Source: Hymenobacter sp. BT559 | Lineage (GTDB): Bacteria > Bacteroidota > Bacteroidia > Cytophagales > Hymenobacteraceae | Direction of reading: 5' to 3' | DNA length: 64,000 nt | Assembly (NCBI RefSeq): GCF_017571525.1 | Contig: NZ_JAGETY010000001.1 | Coordinates: 496,001 to 560,000, forward strand | In this document: piece by piece, positions 7,166 through 16,361 of the stretch | How positions within the stretch are numbered: position 1 is the first letter of the stretch | Layout: each line of letters opens with the position of its first letter | The notes under the pieces: model-generated | What the model saw: the letters and a program-made list of their open reading frames with translations, nothing else | What the model was told of the DNA's origin: nothing | Databases searched by the model: none | Program-made: the position numbers and the translations under genes

Positions 7166-9019
7166 CTACTGCACGGCATCACCGCGCAACCTACGGAAGC
7201 GCTTGCGGGCCTCGGCCACGTAGATGCTGCCCGGGTACTTGGTGAGCACCTGCTGGTACAGCTCCTGCGCCTTGGCCTTGTCCTTCAGGCTTTCATCCTG
7301 AATCTCGGCCATCAGAAACAGCGCGTCGTCGCTGAGCACATCGTATTTGGGGTTGCCCGTAATCTGGGCTAGGGTACTCACGGCGGCGGCGTAGTCGCCG
7401 GTGCGGCGCTGCAGCTTGGCTTTCAAAAACAGCGCATCGTCTTGCAGGGCGTGGCCGGGGTACTTGCGCAGCAGCGCATCGAGGCCCGTTTCGGCCTGCG
7501 GAATCTTGTTCTGAAACACCAGCTCCTCTACGGCCGCGTAGTCTTTGAGGGCTAGCCCCAGGGTATCCTCTGCGGTGCTTTCCTGGATGAGCAGCGAGAG
7601 CTGCATGGCGTCGTTGGCAATTTCGCGGGTGGTGGCTTCCTTGAGAATGTCGAGGTGGCTCTGGGCCAGCTTGAAGTCGCCGGCGAAGTAGCTGAGGCGG
7701 GCGTTGCGCAGCTTAGCCTCGTAGCCTAGCGGCGCCTCGGGGTGGGCCTTCTCCACCTGCGAGTAGAGCAGCGTGGCCTCCCAGGGCTCGCCCTTCAGCA
7801 GGTAGAGGTCGCCGAGGGTGGTTTTGGCCTCGTCTACCACGTCGGCCGAGGCACGGGGCATGGCGATTACTTCCTGCAGCAGCGCCATCGCCTTGGGCTT
7901 GTTGTCGAACTGGAAGGCGTAGAGATTGGCAAGCTGGCGCATCACGGGCGCGGCGTCGGGTGTGCGGCCCAGCTCGGTGAGCAACTTCTCGTAGTCGGCG
8001 GCCAGGGCCTGCACCTGGGCAGGGTCGACGGGGTAAGTATCGCGCACTTGCGCCTCGCGGGCTTGCAGCAGCAGCTGGCGGGCTAGCCCGTAGTTGGGGC
8101 CGGTGCGGTACTCGCGCACCACGTATTCGCAAGCCGCGATGGCCGTGGCGTAGTCGCGGTTGCGCTGCGCGATGCCGGCCAGGCTCAGCACCCGGGCGCC
8201 CTGGGCGCCGGTACGGCGGTCGAGCGCCCGCACCTGCACCAGGGCGCCGGCAAAGTCGTGGCGCTGCACCTGCAACCACAGCAGCAGCTCGCTGTAGGCG
8301 TTTTGGTCGGGCTGCGCCTGCACCTTAGTCAGCAAGATTTTCTCCAGCGCGTCGAAGTCTTTTTCATCGCGCAGGGCATTTTGCAGCATGTTACGCACGA
8401 AGGGCAGCTGCTGCTCGTCGCGCTCCACGAGGTGCAGGGTCTCGCCCAGCAGCTTTTCCTGCTCCTGGCTTTGAGTGTAGAGCTGAATGAGCTGCGGGGC
8501 GTATTCGGTGTTGTTCTTGGCTAGCTCGCGGCCCCGCAGGTAGGTGCGCTCGGCCAGGGCAGGCTGCTCGCGCTTCATAAACTCGGCGGCCACCGGCTGC
8601 ACCTGCGCGGGTGTTAGCTGCGCAATCACGCGCTGGTACTGCTTGTCGGCGGCCGCTTGGTCGCCAGCCGCCTTGTAGAGCGACCCTAGCGCCACGCCGT
8701 AGCCGCCCTCCTCGGGGTGCTGCTTGATGGCTTTCTTCACCAGCTTCTCGGCGTCTTTATAGCGCTTCAGAGCTTGCAGCGTGGCCAGGTAGTCGGGCAG
8801 CACGGTGGGTGCGGTCTGCTCGTCGCTTTTCAGCTTTTCGAAGAGAAAAACGGCCTTCTCGTATTCACCGCGCTGGGCGTAGTCGCGGGCCAGCGTAGGT
8901 GCATCAATGGGCGCCCAGGTGCCCGGCCGGGGCGGCCCACCCTGGCCCGGTAGTTGGGCGTATAGCGGGGTAGCAAGGGCTAGCCAGCCAGCGGGCAAAA
9001 GCAACAACGAATAGCGCAT
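7166..9019 (-). CDS. Exported tetratricopeptide-repeat protein
   Basis: A 617-residue protein with a signal peptide (MRYSLLLLPAGWLALATPLY, then AQ). The rest is a chain of TPR-like helical pairs: DYAQRGEYEKAVFLFEKL near 45, GVALGSLYKAAGDQAAADKQ near 110, and repeats to the end (TGDYAAAVSTLAQITGNPKY; ELYQQVLTKYPGSIYVAEAR). Such proteins act as scaffolds in the periplasm or at the outer membrane. It follows ppiD on the same strand after a terminator hairpin, at the end of an envelope-biogenesis cluster, so an envelope role is likely (inference). I chose the start at 9019 because it makes a clean signal peptide; the frame extends 21 codons further upstream. Confidence 0.8.
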   Translation of the reverse strand: MRYSLLLLPAGWLALATPLYAQLPGQGGPPRPGTWAPIDAPTLARDYAQRGEYEKAVFLFEKLKSDEQTAPTVLPDYLATLQALKRYKDAEKLVKKAIKQHPEEGGYGVALGSLYKAAGDQAAADKQYQRVIAQLTPAQVQPVAAEFMKREQPALAERTYLRGRELAKNNTEYAPQLIQLYTQSQEQEKLLGETLHLVERDEQQLPFVRNMLQNALRDEKDFDALEKILLTKVQAQPDQNAYSELLLWLQVQRHDFAGALVQVRALDRRTGAQGARVLSLAGIAQRNRDYATAIAACEYVVREYRTGPNYGLARQLLLQAREAQVRDTYPVDPAQVQALAADYEKLLTELGRTPDAAPVMRQLANLYAFQFDNKPKAMALLQEVIAMPRASADVVDEAKTTLGDLYLLKGEPWEATLLYSQVEKAHPEAPLGYEAKLRNARLSYFAGDFKLAQSHLDILKEATTREIANDAMQLSLLIQESTAEDTLGLALKDYAAVEELVFQNKIPQAETGLDALLRKYPGHALQDDALFLKAKLQRRTGDYAAAVSTLAQITGNPKYDVLSDDALFLMAEIQDESLKDKAKAQELYQQVLTKYPGSIYVAEARKRFRRLRGDAVQ

Positions 9020-9111
9020 ACGAGATACCGGTTTCACTAGCTGGCAACGCCACCTGGCCGCTGGTTTGTTCAATGCGCCCAAGCTAGCCCCCGCCCAACT
9101 TACGCATAAAA

Positions 9112-9139
9112 AAAGGCTGCCCCCGCAGGAGCAGCCTTT
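9112..9139 (-). terminator. Rho-independent terminator of ppiD
   Basis: AAAGGCTGC (9112-9120) pairs with GCAGCCTTT (9131-9139). On the minus strand a run of eight T residues follows, 20 bases past the ppiD stop. Confidence 0.85.
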
Positions 9140-9160
9140 TCTGGTCTTGGTCGCTAGGGC

Positions 9161-11290
9161 CTAGAAGAACTTCGAGCGGTTGTCCTTCACCTTGGCCTGG
9201 CCCTTGATGGCTTCGTAGATGAGGCCATCCTGGCGCTGCTGGCGCTGCTGCGTGAGCTGCTGGCGCACCACTTTCACGTCGCTAGGGGTGGCGGGGAACA
9301 GCGTGGTGGCTTCGACCACCAGCACGCCCTGCTCGCCCTGGATGGGTGCCGATTTCTGGCCCGGCTTCAGCGAGAAAGCGCGGCCCACCGCGTCGGGCTC
9401 AAAGCCCACATTTGGGATAGTGCCCTGGCCCTGGGCTACGCCCTCGGCATTTTGCACTACGGCGCCGGTGCCGGCAGCTTTGGCTAGGTCTTCGAGCGAG
9501 CCGGTTTTACCAGTCAGCTTGGCCATAATTTCTTTGGCCTTGAGTTCGTTGCGCACGGCAGCGGTCAGCTCAGGGCGGATGCTCTCGATAGTAGCGGTGC
9601 CTTTGCTGCGCGAGTCAGTCACGGCGGCAATTACGTGCACGTCGCCGATGTCAAACTTGCGTACATCGCCCACTTTCGTTTCGGAACCGCCATCGGGGTT
9701 GAAGCCGAAGGCCCAGCGCACAATCTCGCGCGAGCCGGGCAGGTTACCCACCGTTTGCGCATCGCGGGTCACGAACTTGGCTTCCTGCTTTTGCAGGGTC
9801 TTGTCTTTGGTGGGCAGGGCGCGGAAAGCGTCGAGGCTACTGGCGTCGGCTTGCAGCTTTTCGGCGCGGGCGTAGGCGGCTTCGCGGGTTGCGTCGCTGG
9901 GCTGCACGGCCTTCACCACGGCAGCCACCTGGTAGGTCTGGCTAGTTTTAGGGGCCGTCACCTTCACGATGTGGTAGCCGAAGTTGGTTTCCACCAAATT
10001 AGGCAGCAGGCCGGGGCTAGTGGCCGCAAATACGGCCTTGCTGAACGCCGGTACCATACGGCCTTCCTCAAACCAGCCGAGGTCGCCGCCCTGGTCTTTC
10101 GTACCATCAGTACCAAACTGCCGGGCCATCGTGGCGAAGTCGGCGCCGGCCTTGATTTTATTCAGAATATCCTGAGCCTGCTTTTTGGCAGCGGCCTTTG
10201 CCTCGGGCGTCATCTGGGCATCGGCCTTGATGAGAATGTGGCTAGCCCGGGCAGCGGGCGTTTTGCCGGCCTTCTCACCCGTTACTTTGTAGATAGCCAG
10301 AGTGTTGCCCTCCACGTAGGGCCCGTACACCTCGCCTACTTTCAGCGGCAGCTGCTTGCGAAGCTGCTCGGGCAGGTTGGCCGGCGAGAGGTAGGCGTGG
10401 TTGTAGGGCTGGTCAGAATTGGCCCGCACGAAGAGCGAGTCGTTGGGCGCCGTGCGGAACTGCTGGGCTAGCCCGCTCACGCTCTGGCGCAGGGCGGCGC
10501 TGTCTTCCTTGGTGGCAGTTTCGGGCACCACGATATACTCGATGCTGCGGCCATCTTCTACTTTGTAACGGGCCTTGTGGCGGTCGAGGTAGTCTTGCAG
10601 CTGGGCATCGGTGGGCTTGAAGGCCGAGTCCGACACGCTGGTGTAAGGCACGAACAGGTAGCGGAAATTGACCTTCGAGTTCTGGGCCAGGTCAAACAGC
10701 TTGGCCTCGGCCGAAGTCACGTACACCGAGTTTTTGAGCAGGGCGTTGTACTTGTTCACCGGCCGGTCGAAATCGCGCAGGCTGGTTTCGAAGTTGTGAA
10801 ACGCGGCTTGGGCATCGGGCGGCAGCTTGTCGAGGTTCTTGAGGTAGTCGATGAGACGCGCGCGGTCAAACTGCCCCGTTTTGGGGTCAGTGAAAGCCTG
10901 CTTGATGGCGGGGTTTGGGTTGTCGCCCTGCACCATGTCCACGGCCTCGTCGTCGCCCACGGCTAGGCCCAGCTTATCGAGCTGTGGTTGGAAAGCCCGG
11001 CGGTATAGCAGCTGGTTCCAGGTCTGGTCGCGTAGGTAGCCCAGGGCTTGCTCATCGGGCTGGCGGCCTTGCTGGTTGGCAAAGTTCTGCTTGGCCTGCT
11101 CCAGGGCGGCCGTGAACTCGGGCAGCTCAATCTTCTCGCCGTTTACCTCGCCCACTACGTTGCCATCGCGGCCAAAAAGGCGGTTCTTTCCTCCAATCAG
11201 GTCGCCGCCCACAATGAAGAGCAGCATCCCGACGGCGACGGCGCCCACGGCCACCCCCGACTTTTCCCGTATCGTGTTAATTAAAGCCAT
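9161..11290 (-). CDS. ppiD: Membrane-anchored peptidyl-prolyl isomerase, PpiD/SurA type
   Basis: A 709-residue protein. An N-terminal membrane helix (about 12-32, GVAVGAVAVGMLLFIVGG) anchors a SurA-N/PpiD-like chaperone region (to about 340). A parvulin rotamase domain follows at about 348-450: SHILIKADAQM, DFATMARQFGTDG, GGDLGWFEEGRMVPAF and FGYHIVKVT. A C-terminal chaperone-like region ends it. The family folds outer-membrane proteins in the periplasm. It is the last gene before a terminator in a cluster with lptC and an outer-membrane protein, which supports the role. Residue positions are approximate. The gene symbol is by domain architecture; a SurA-like annotation would be equally acceptable. 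Confidence 0.88.
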   Translation of the reverse strand: MALINTIREKSGVAVGAVAVGMLLFIVGGDLIGGKNRLFGRDGNVVGEVNGEKIELPEFTAALEQAKQNFANQQGRQPDEQALGYLRDQTWNQLLYRRAFQPQLDKLGLAVGDDEAVDMVQGDNPNPAIKQAFTDPKTGQFDRARLIDYLKNLDKLPPDAQAAFHNFETSLRDFDRPVNKYNALLKNSVYVTSAEAKLFDLAQNSKVNFRYLFVPYTSVSDSAFKPTDAQLQDYLDRHKARYKVEDGRSIEYIVVPETATKEDSAALRQSVSGLAQQFRTAPNDSLFVRANSDQPYNHAYLSPANLPEQLRKQLPLKVGEVYGPYVEGNTLAIYKVTGEKAGKTPAARASHILIKADAQMTPEAKAAAKKQAQDILNKIKAGADFATMARQFGTDGTKDQGGDLGWFEEGRMVPAFSKAVFAATSPGLLPNLVETNFGYHIVKVTAPKTSQTYQVAAVVKAVQPSDATREAAYARAEKLQADASSLDAFRALPTKDKTLQKQEAKFVTRDAQTVGNLPGSREIVRWAFGFNPDGGSETKVGDVRKFDIGDVHVIAAVTDSRSKGTATIESIRPELTAAVRNELKAKEIMAKLTGKTGSLEDLAKAAGTGAVVQNAEGVAQGQGTIPNVGFEPDAVGRAFSLKPGQKSAPIQGEQGVLVVEATTLFPATPSDVKVVRQQLTQQRQQRQDGLIYEAIKGQAKVKDNRSKFF

Positions 11291-11404
11291 TACGAATTTC
11301 TAATACCGTGGCACGGAGCCAAAAAGAGGCGCAAAATAACCACGAATCGCCCGAACTTTCAAGCTACTGGCGGGTTCGCCGGCCCCAAAGCGGCCCGACT
11401 GGGC

Positions 11405-11659
11405 CTAGCGGCGCTTCTTATTTTTCTTGGCCGGCTTATTAAGCTCGGCCACTTGCTTGGCTACTTCTAGCTCCTTGGCGCGGCGAGCTTCCTGCTGCCG
11501 CCAGTAGTTGAGGGGCAGCCAGCAGGCCAGCGATATCATGAATATCCAATAGTTGCGGCCCAAATCCTTCTCCACGATGGTCTGGTACACGCCGATGACG
11601 AATGCCACCACCCCTAGCGAGAAAAGCACCGTGCGCAGCAGGGATTTGTCGAATTTCAT
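11405..11659 (-). CDS. Small two-helix membrane protein
   Basis: An 84-residue protein with two hydrophobic helices (about 10-27, VLFSLGVVAFVIGVYQ; about 37-52, YWIFMISLACWLPLNYW) and a highly basic C-terminal tail ending PAKKNKKRR, which should stay in the cytoplasm. It lies 10 bases downstream of lptC on the same strand, so it is probably co-transcribed. No function is known for this family. Its place in an lptC-ppiD cluster hints at an envelope role. Confidence 0.75.
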   Translation of the reverse strand: MKFDKSLLRTVLFSLGVVAFVIGVYQTIVEKDLGRNYWIFMISLACWLPLNYWRQQEARRAKELEVAKQVAELNKPAKKNKKRR

Positions 11660-11669
11660 AGGTATCAGC

Positions 11670-12242
11670 TTATTTGCCCAGGCGCTGGGCCTCTGCTAGG
11701 CTAAACACACCCTTGGGCTGCAAAATGCCGTAGCGCGAAAAATCCTGGTTGGCGGTGAGGCCGTAGCCAGTGAGCACCTCGGTGGGCGTTTGCACGCGCA
11801 CAAACATGGCGCTGTCGGTGTAGATTTTGCGCTGGCTGCTATTATAGAACAGCTCCTCGGTGTCGAGCGTTTGCTGCTCGGGCACGTTGGTCACTTTCAC
11901 TGCGCCGCGCATGATGTAAAGCTGCTTGGCGTTATCGTACTTCACCCACTTGGCGAATAACGTGTTGATGACCAACTTGCCCGGCTTGTCATAAAACGTT
12001 ACTGTCGCGCTTTTGGGATACAGCCGGTCGCTGTTTTCAAACACCTGCTCGACGGGCGCCGTGAGGCGAACCTTCAGGCGCGCCGAATCGCTTAGCAGGG
12101 TCACCACGTTGGTAGTTTCCATCAGCGGGCCGTTGTAAATAACCCGCGGTGCCTCTTTCTCCTTAGTCTGGCAGGCCACGGCTAGCCCCGTCAGCAGCAC
12201 GCTAGCCACAAGACTGGCCCCCCAACGACGAAGCATCTGCAT
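11670..12242 (-). CDS. lptC: LPS export periplasmic protein LptC
   Basis: A 190-residue protein with a lipoprotein signal (ends GLAVAC, Cys at about 24). The rest is a beta-jelly-roll region: ARLKVRLTAPVEQVFENSDR, YDNAKQLYIMRGAVKVTN, TLDTEELFYNSSQRKIYTD and a final LTGYGLTANQDFSRYGI. That repeat of beta-strands matches the LptC fold, which passes lipopolysaccharide from the inner-membrane LptBFG transporter to LptA. The Bacteroidota version is a lipoprotein rather than a single-pass helix protein. It is 2 bases downstream of the outer-membrane protein gene and 10 bases upstream of the small membrane gene, so all three form one transcription unit. Confidence 0.9.
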   Translation of the reverse strand: MQMLRRWGASLVASVLLTGLAVACQTKEKEAPRVIYNGPLMETTNVVTLLSDSARLKVRLTAPVEQVFENSDRLYPKSATVTFYDKPGKLVINTLFAKWVKYDNAKQLYIMRGAVKVTNVPEQQTLDTEELFYNSSQRKIYTDSAMFVRVQTPTEVLTGYGLTANQDFSRYGILQPKGVFSLAEAQRLGK

Positions 12243-12244
12243 GG

Positions 12245-13573
12245 CTATTGCAGGCGGCGCTTGATAAACCAGCGGTTGCTGAGGGTGGCGCCCACCTGCA
12301 CCCGCACGTATTTTTCCTGCACATTGCTCGTGCCACCGTTGCCGTAGAGGAAATCGGTGTTGCCGCGCACCCCATACAGAAAGGCCAGGCTGATAACCGT
12401 CGACTCGAGCGGCGTAGCCGTAGGCAGCGGGAAAGCGAAGCCCCAGTGCACGGCGCGGTCGTAAAGGCGGCTGCCGAGCGGGGCGTAGGGCATCTGGGCC
12501 AGGCTGAGGCCCGCACGGTAGGTGACGCGCTGAAAGTAGTGCTCTACCGAGCCGGGGTCGGGCGTAAACTCGCCGCCGGTCGAAACGCGCCAGGTGTCAC
12601 TAAGCGGGGCCGACGAAACGATGCTGAACGTGCGAAACTTCGACCACTGCTGGCGCGCGGCATCTACGCTGAAGCTCCAGTTGCGACCATTGTCGAGGCT
12701 GAGGCCTAGCTGCGTGAGGGCGGGCGTAGTCACGTAGCCATCGTCGCTGGCCAGCTGCACGGTAGTAGTGCCGGGGGTTATTGCGCCGCTGGTTTCCTGT
12801 TGCTCGGTGGTGCGCTGGCGGTTGGCCTTCAGGCGGCCTTCGAAGGTCTGAACGGCCGCCAGGTTCAGGTTAAAATCCTTGCTAAACTGGTGGCGGTAGT
12901 GGGCCGCCGCCCGAAACAGGAAGTCGGAGTAGCGCAGCTGCTCGTTGTCGACTACTATCTGCTGCGTGCTGATGCCGGGCGCGATGATAGCCGTCCCCAC
13001 ACTCTGGTTTATCGTACCAAACAGGTAAGACGCGCTGCCGCCAATGTTGAAATCGCGCAGCACGTGAATGCCGGTGGCCAGGTACGCTTCCGACAGCCCG
13101 CCCGAGCCATTGTAGCGCCGGTAGGCCTGTGAAGTCGGGTCGTTGTTTACCGAGCCGAGCGTAGTAGCCTGATAATCAACGGTGCTGTAGGGCTTGAGAC
13201 CGATAGCAGCACCCCAGCGCTTATTCAGGGGCACGGCCAGGGCCAGGTAGCCTAGCGTGCCAGTGCCCGACCGGTTGGACGTCGCCGCGTTACGCACTGT
13301 TTTGACCTGGGCTGAGAACGCCGCCTCCCAGGTGGTGCGGGGCGCATACACGAGCAGGGCCGGGTTCAATTCGTTGACGTTGCCCGTATTAGGTGCCGCT
13401 AGGCCGGTACCGCCCATGCCCAGCTGGCGCACGCCGCCGTAGTTGCCGTTGGCATCGCCCAGCCCGATGCGCGAGTAGGGCGAATTGCCTAGCCCCTGCC
13501 CGAGCGCCGAGCCAGCGAGCAAGGTGGCAGCGGCCGTCAGCAGGGCCCCGGATAGTTTTTTAGTTGTCAACAT
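12245..13573 (-). CDS. Outer-membrane beta-barrel protein
   Basis: A 442-residue protein with a signal peptide (cleavage near SALGQG). The mature start GNSPYSRIGLGDANG and many alternating Tyr/Phe-rich strands (YQATTLGSVNND, HYRHQFSKDFNLNLAAVQTF, RFFIVSSAPL-type segments) match the Bacteroidota outer-membrane proteins often annotated as FadL-like. A C-terminal barrel strand (YVRVQVGATLSNRWFIKRRL) is also present. It overlaps the end of coaX by 14 bases, and the short spacing to lptC implies an operon. Cargo is unknown. Confidence 0.75.
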   Translation of the reverse strand: MLTTKKLSGALLTAAATLLAGSALGQGLGNSPYSRIGLGDANGNYGGVRQLGMGGTGLAAPNTGNVNELNPALLVYAPRTTWEAAFSAQVKTVRNAATSNRSGTGTLGYLALAVPLNKRWGAAIGLKPYSTVDYQATTLGSVNNDPTSQAYRRYNGSGGLSEAYLATGIHVLRDFNIGGSASYLFGTINQSVGTAIIAPGISTQQIVVDNEQLRYSDFLFRAAAHYRHQFSKDFNLNLAAVQTFEGRLKANRQRTTEQQETSGAITPGTTTVQLASDDGYVTTPALTQLGLSLDNGRNWSFSVDAARQQWSKFRTFSIVSSAPLSDTWRVSTGGEFTPDPGSVEHYFQRVTYRAGLSLAQMPYAPLGSRLYDRAVHWGFAFPLPTATPLESTVISLAFLYGVRGNTDFLYGNGGTSNVQEKYVRVQVGATLSNRWFIKRRLQ

Positions 13574-14318
13574 TATAGCGTAAAATCTTATCCAGGCCCA
13601 GCAGCACCAGTTCTGGCACTACAAAGATACGGCTGGTGAGCGGGGCTAGCGCTGCCTCCAGGTACGGGGCGTCGCCGCCCGTGAGCAGCAGCCCCAGGCC
13701 CGGGTACAATTGCTCGTACTCAGCCACTAGCCCGCGCACCTCGGCGGCTGTGCCGCGCAGCACCCCACTCAGCAGGCAGGAGGCCGTGGAGTCGCCAATT
13801 AGTTGCACGGCCTCGCCCACGGCCGGCAACTCCAGCAACGGCAGCCGGCCGGTAAACGTGTGCAGCGCCTGCAGGCGCATACGTAGCCCCGGCGCAATGC
13901 TGCCGCCGTGATAGGCCCCGTCGGCCGTTACTAGGTCCAGCTTCAGGGCTGTGCCGGCGTCGAGCACCAGCGTGGGCTGCCTGGGCCGCAGGCTGGCAGC
14001 CGCCACGGCTGCCGCCAGGCGGTCGGCGCCCAGCGTGTGCGGCGTGGCGTAGGTATTGCGCACCGGCACGGGCGTGAACCCCGGTCGAAACGGTAGTATC
14101 TGCCGCAGGCCATCAACCGCGGCCAGCGTGGCCAGCCAGGGCTGCGTGTGCTGCTCATCGGCTACCGACGACAGTATAGCGTGCGCGGGCTCCGTGCGTT
14201 GCCAAAGCGCTGCGAGGTCGGCGGGTGTGGCTAGCACACCGCTCTCTTGCAAGCCAGCCGGCTCGAATACGCCATACTTCAGCGCTGTATTACCGAGGTC
14301 AAGGGCTAGCGTGGTCAT
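13560..14318 (-). CDS. coaX: Type III pantothenate kinase
   Basis: A 252-residue ASKHA-fold kinase. N-terminal LALDLGNTALKYGVF carries the catalytic Asp region and the phosphate loop. GADRLAAAVAA (substrate loop) lies near 98, VLDAGTALKLDLV near 120 and GGSIAPGLRMR near 138. The enzyme phosphorylates pantothenate, the first step of coenzyme A synthesis from it. Type III enzymes are the usual form in Bacteroidota and are not inhibited by CoA. It is the first gene of the leftward envelope cluster. Its 3' end overlaps the outer-membrane protein gene by 14 bases. panC, which makes its substrate, is in the same window. Confidence 0.93.
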   Translation of the reverse strand: MTTLALDLGNTALKYGVFEPAGLQESGVLATPADLAALWQRTEPAHAILSSVADEQHTQPWLATLAAVDGLRQILPFRPGFTPVPVRNTYATPHTLGADRLAAAVAAASLRPRQPTLVLDAGTALKLDLVTADGAYHGGSIAPGLRMRLQALHTFTGRLPLLELPAVGEAVQLIGDSTASCLLSGVLRGTAAEVRGLVAEYEQLYPGLGLLLTGGDAPYLEAALAPLTSRIFVVPELVLLGLDKILRYNVDN

Positions 14319-14337
14319 GAAGGTAGTTTAAGTAAAA

Positions 14338-14429
14338 ACGTCATGCTGACCAAGAAGGCAGCTCGCTTGCTTCGTTGGGAAGTACCCCCTAGCGGCGTGA
14401 GCGAGCTGCCTTCTTGGTTAGCATGACGT
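14338..14429. repeat. 29-bp inverted repeat, dispersed family copy 2
   Basis: Left arm 14338-14366 (ACGTCATGCTGACCAAGAAG...) pairs with 14401-14429 with one mismatch around a 34-nt loop. It shares its ends and the CAGCTCGCTTGCTTCGTTGG segment with the element at 2055-2144. It lies between coaX and the pseudouridine synthase. Confidence 0.85.
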
Positions 14430-14450
14430 CCTTTTGCAAGCTGTTAGCAC

Positions 14451-16361
14451 TTACATAAAATACTTCAGGCGAATAACTTCCTGCTCAGTCAGGAAGCGCC
14501 ATTTGCCGCGCGGCAGGTCTTTCTTGGTAAGGCCCGCATACTGCACACGGTCAAGAGCGACTACGTCGTAGCCGAGGTGCTCAAAAATGCGGCGCACAAT
14601 GCGGTTGCGGCCCACGTGTAGCTCAATACCGACGAAGTGCGGGTTGCCCGCTACCACGGCCACATCATCTACTTCTGCCTTGCCATCTTCCAGCTCCAGG
14701 CCCGCCGCAATCTGGCCCAGGTGCTCAGCGGTGAGGGGCTTGTCGAGCTCGGCTTGGTAGATTTTTTTGTTTTTGTGCGAAGGGTGCGAAAGCTTCTGCG
14801 CCACCTCCCCATCGTTGGTGAAGAGCAACAGGCCCGTAGTATTGCGGTCGAGGCGACCCACCGGGAAAATGCGCTCTTTCGAGGCCGTTGCCACCAGCGA
14901 CATCACCGTTTTACGGCCTTCGGGGTCGTCGGTCGTGGTAAGAAAGTCCTTGGGCTTGTTCAGCAGCACATACACCAGCTTCTCGCGGTTGAGGTTTGTT
15001 TTGCCGTACTGCACGGTGTCGGTAGGCTGCACCTTGTAGCCCATCTCGGTTACCACTTCCCCATTTACCCGGATTTCGCCCGATGCAATGAGTGCATCAG
15101 CCTCGCGGCGCGAGCAAATACCGGCGTTGGCGATGTAGCGGTTCAGGCGCATCTCTTCATTGCCGAAATCTTCTTCGCTGGCGCGGCGCTTGTTGCCACG
15201 CGTCTTGTCGTTTTCGTAATGCTTGAGGTTTTTATAGTCGGGCGCCTGGCCTACCGGTTGGCTATCTCCATTCTTGGCACCGTAGCCGGTGCCGCGGCGC
15301 GGGCCGCTCTGGGCCTCACGCATAGCCTCGCGGCGCTCACGGAAGGTGCCGCCCGTGTTGGCTGGGCGCTCGCCATAGCTGCGTGGCTTGCCGAAGGCGC
15401 CTTCCGTGCGCTCACGGCCGGCACTGCGGTCGTTGTCAAAACTACGGCGCTCGTCGCGCCCACCCTCAGCAGAGCGGCCTTCGCGGCTGCCGAAGCTGCG
15501 GCGCTCGGTGCTATCTCCGCCAGCTGGCCGGCGGTCGCCGTAGCTGCTACGGCGGTCATCGCGGCCGCCCTCGGGGCGGGGGCGCTGGCTAGCCTCCCGG
15601 CCCGTGCCGCGCTCCTCAAATGAGCGGCGCTCGTCGCGGCCGGTGTAGGCCGGGCGCGTGGTGTCGAAGCTGCGGCCTTCGCTAGGCCCAGCTTCCGTCT
15701 TCGAGCCGTCGGGGTTGGTTTTTATAAACTTGCGGTTGCGCTCGCCTGCTGTGCCACGCGGCACGGTAGGCTTACCTTCGTAGCGCACTGGCTGGCCCTG
15801 CCAGATGGGCTTGGGCGGGTAAGCCGGACGCTCGCCGCGGTCTTCGCGGCTCCGGGTCTCCCCACCTTCCGCCTGCTCGAAGCGCCGGGGGCGGGCATCA
15901 CGGTCGCCACCGAAATTGCGCTTGTCGCCATAGCTGGGCTTGCCAGCCCCGCCCCGGTCGCCACCAAAGCCGCGCTTCTCGCCAAAAGCCCCGGGAGTGC
16001 GCTCGCCACCAAATGAGCGCTTTTCACCGAAGGCGCCCGGGTTCCGCTCGCCGCCGTAGCTACGCTTTTCGCCATAGCCACCGCGCTCGGGGCGGTCGCC
16101 ACCGCCAAAGCTGCGCTTGTCGCCAAAGCCAGGCTTATCGGAGCCACTGCCACCCGGCCGGCCGCCAAACTTGCTGCCGCTGCCCTGCCCGAACGTGGGC
16201 CGAGCGGGCGAGTAGCCTTCGCGCCCATCGGGGCGGCTGCCTTTGTAGCCGCTAGCCCCGCGGGGCGAATAGCCGCCGCGCGAGTCGTTGCCGCTACGGC
16301 TGCCGCCGGCCCCGCCGCGCCGGCCGCCTGGCTTGTCCTCCGAAAAATGTTGCTTTCCCAT
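14451..16361 (-). CDS. Pseudouridine synthase (RluB/RsuA type) with long disordered N-terminal extension
   Basis: A 636-residue protein. Residues about 1-390 are low complexity, rich in Gly, Arg, Ser, Asp and Pro, with repeated units such as RSFGGERTPGAFGEKR and many RG/GG pairs. The C-terminal third is an RNA-modification enzyme: an S4 domain (LNRYIANAGICSRREADALI) and the catalytic region VGRLDRNTTGLLLFTNDGE, in which the Asp of RLDxxTxGL is the family nucleophile. NRIVRRIFEHLGYDVVALDR closes it. The enzyme converts uridine to pseudouridine in 23S or 16S rRNA. Disordered Arg/Gly-rich extensions on this family occur in Bacteroidota but this one is unusually long. Start ATG at 16361. Confidence 0.87.
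   Translation of the reverse strand: MGKQHFSEDKPGGRRGGAGGSRSGNDSRGGYSPRGASGYKGSRPDGREGYSPARPTFGQGSGSKFGGRPGGSGSDKPGFGDKRSFGGGDRPERGGYGEKRSYGGERNPGAFGEKRSFGGERTPGAFGEKRGFGGDRGGAGKPSYGDKRNFGGDRDARPRRFEQAEGGETRSREDRGERPAYPPKPIWQGQPVRYEGKPTVPRGTAGERNRKFIKTNPDGSKTEAGPSEGRSFDTTRPAYTGRDERRSFEERGTGREASQRPRPEGGRDDRRSSYGDRRPAGGDSTERRSFGSREGRSAEGGRDERRSFDNDRSAGRERTEGAFGKPRSYGERPANTGGTFRERREAMREAQSGPRRGTGYGAKNGDSQPVGQAPDYKNLKHYENDKTRGNKRRASEEDFGNEEMRLNRYIANAGICSRREADALIASGEIRVNGEVVTEMGYKVQPTDTVQYGKTNLNREKLVYVLLNKPKDFLTTTDDPEGRKTVMSLVATASKERIFPVGRLDRNTTGLLLFTNDGEVAQKLSHPSHKNKKIYQAELDKPLTAEHLGQIAAGLELEDGKAEVDDVAVVAGNPHFVGIELHVGRNRIVRRIFEHLGYDVVALDRVQYAGLTKKDLPRGKWRFLTEQEVIRLKYFM

Noticed and set aside
9635..10471. 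A 278-codon open frame antisense to ppiD
   Set aside because: No domain, and it crosses the rotamase region of a certain gene.
14637..15623. A 328-codon open frame antisense to the pseudouridine synthase
   Set aside because: Mirrors the low-complexity Gly/Arg segment as Ala-rich sequence; the synthase frame has the real domains.
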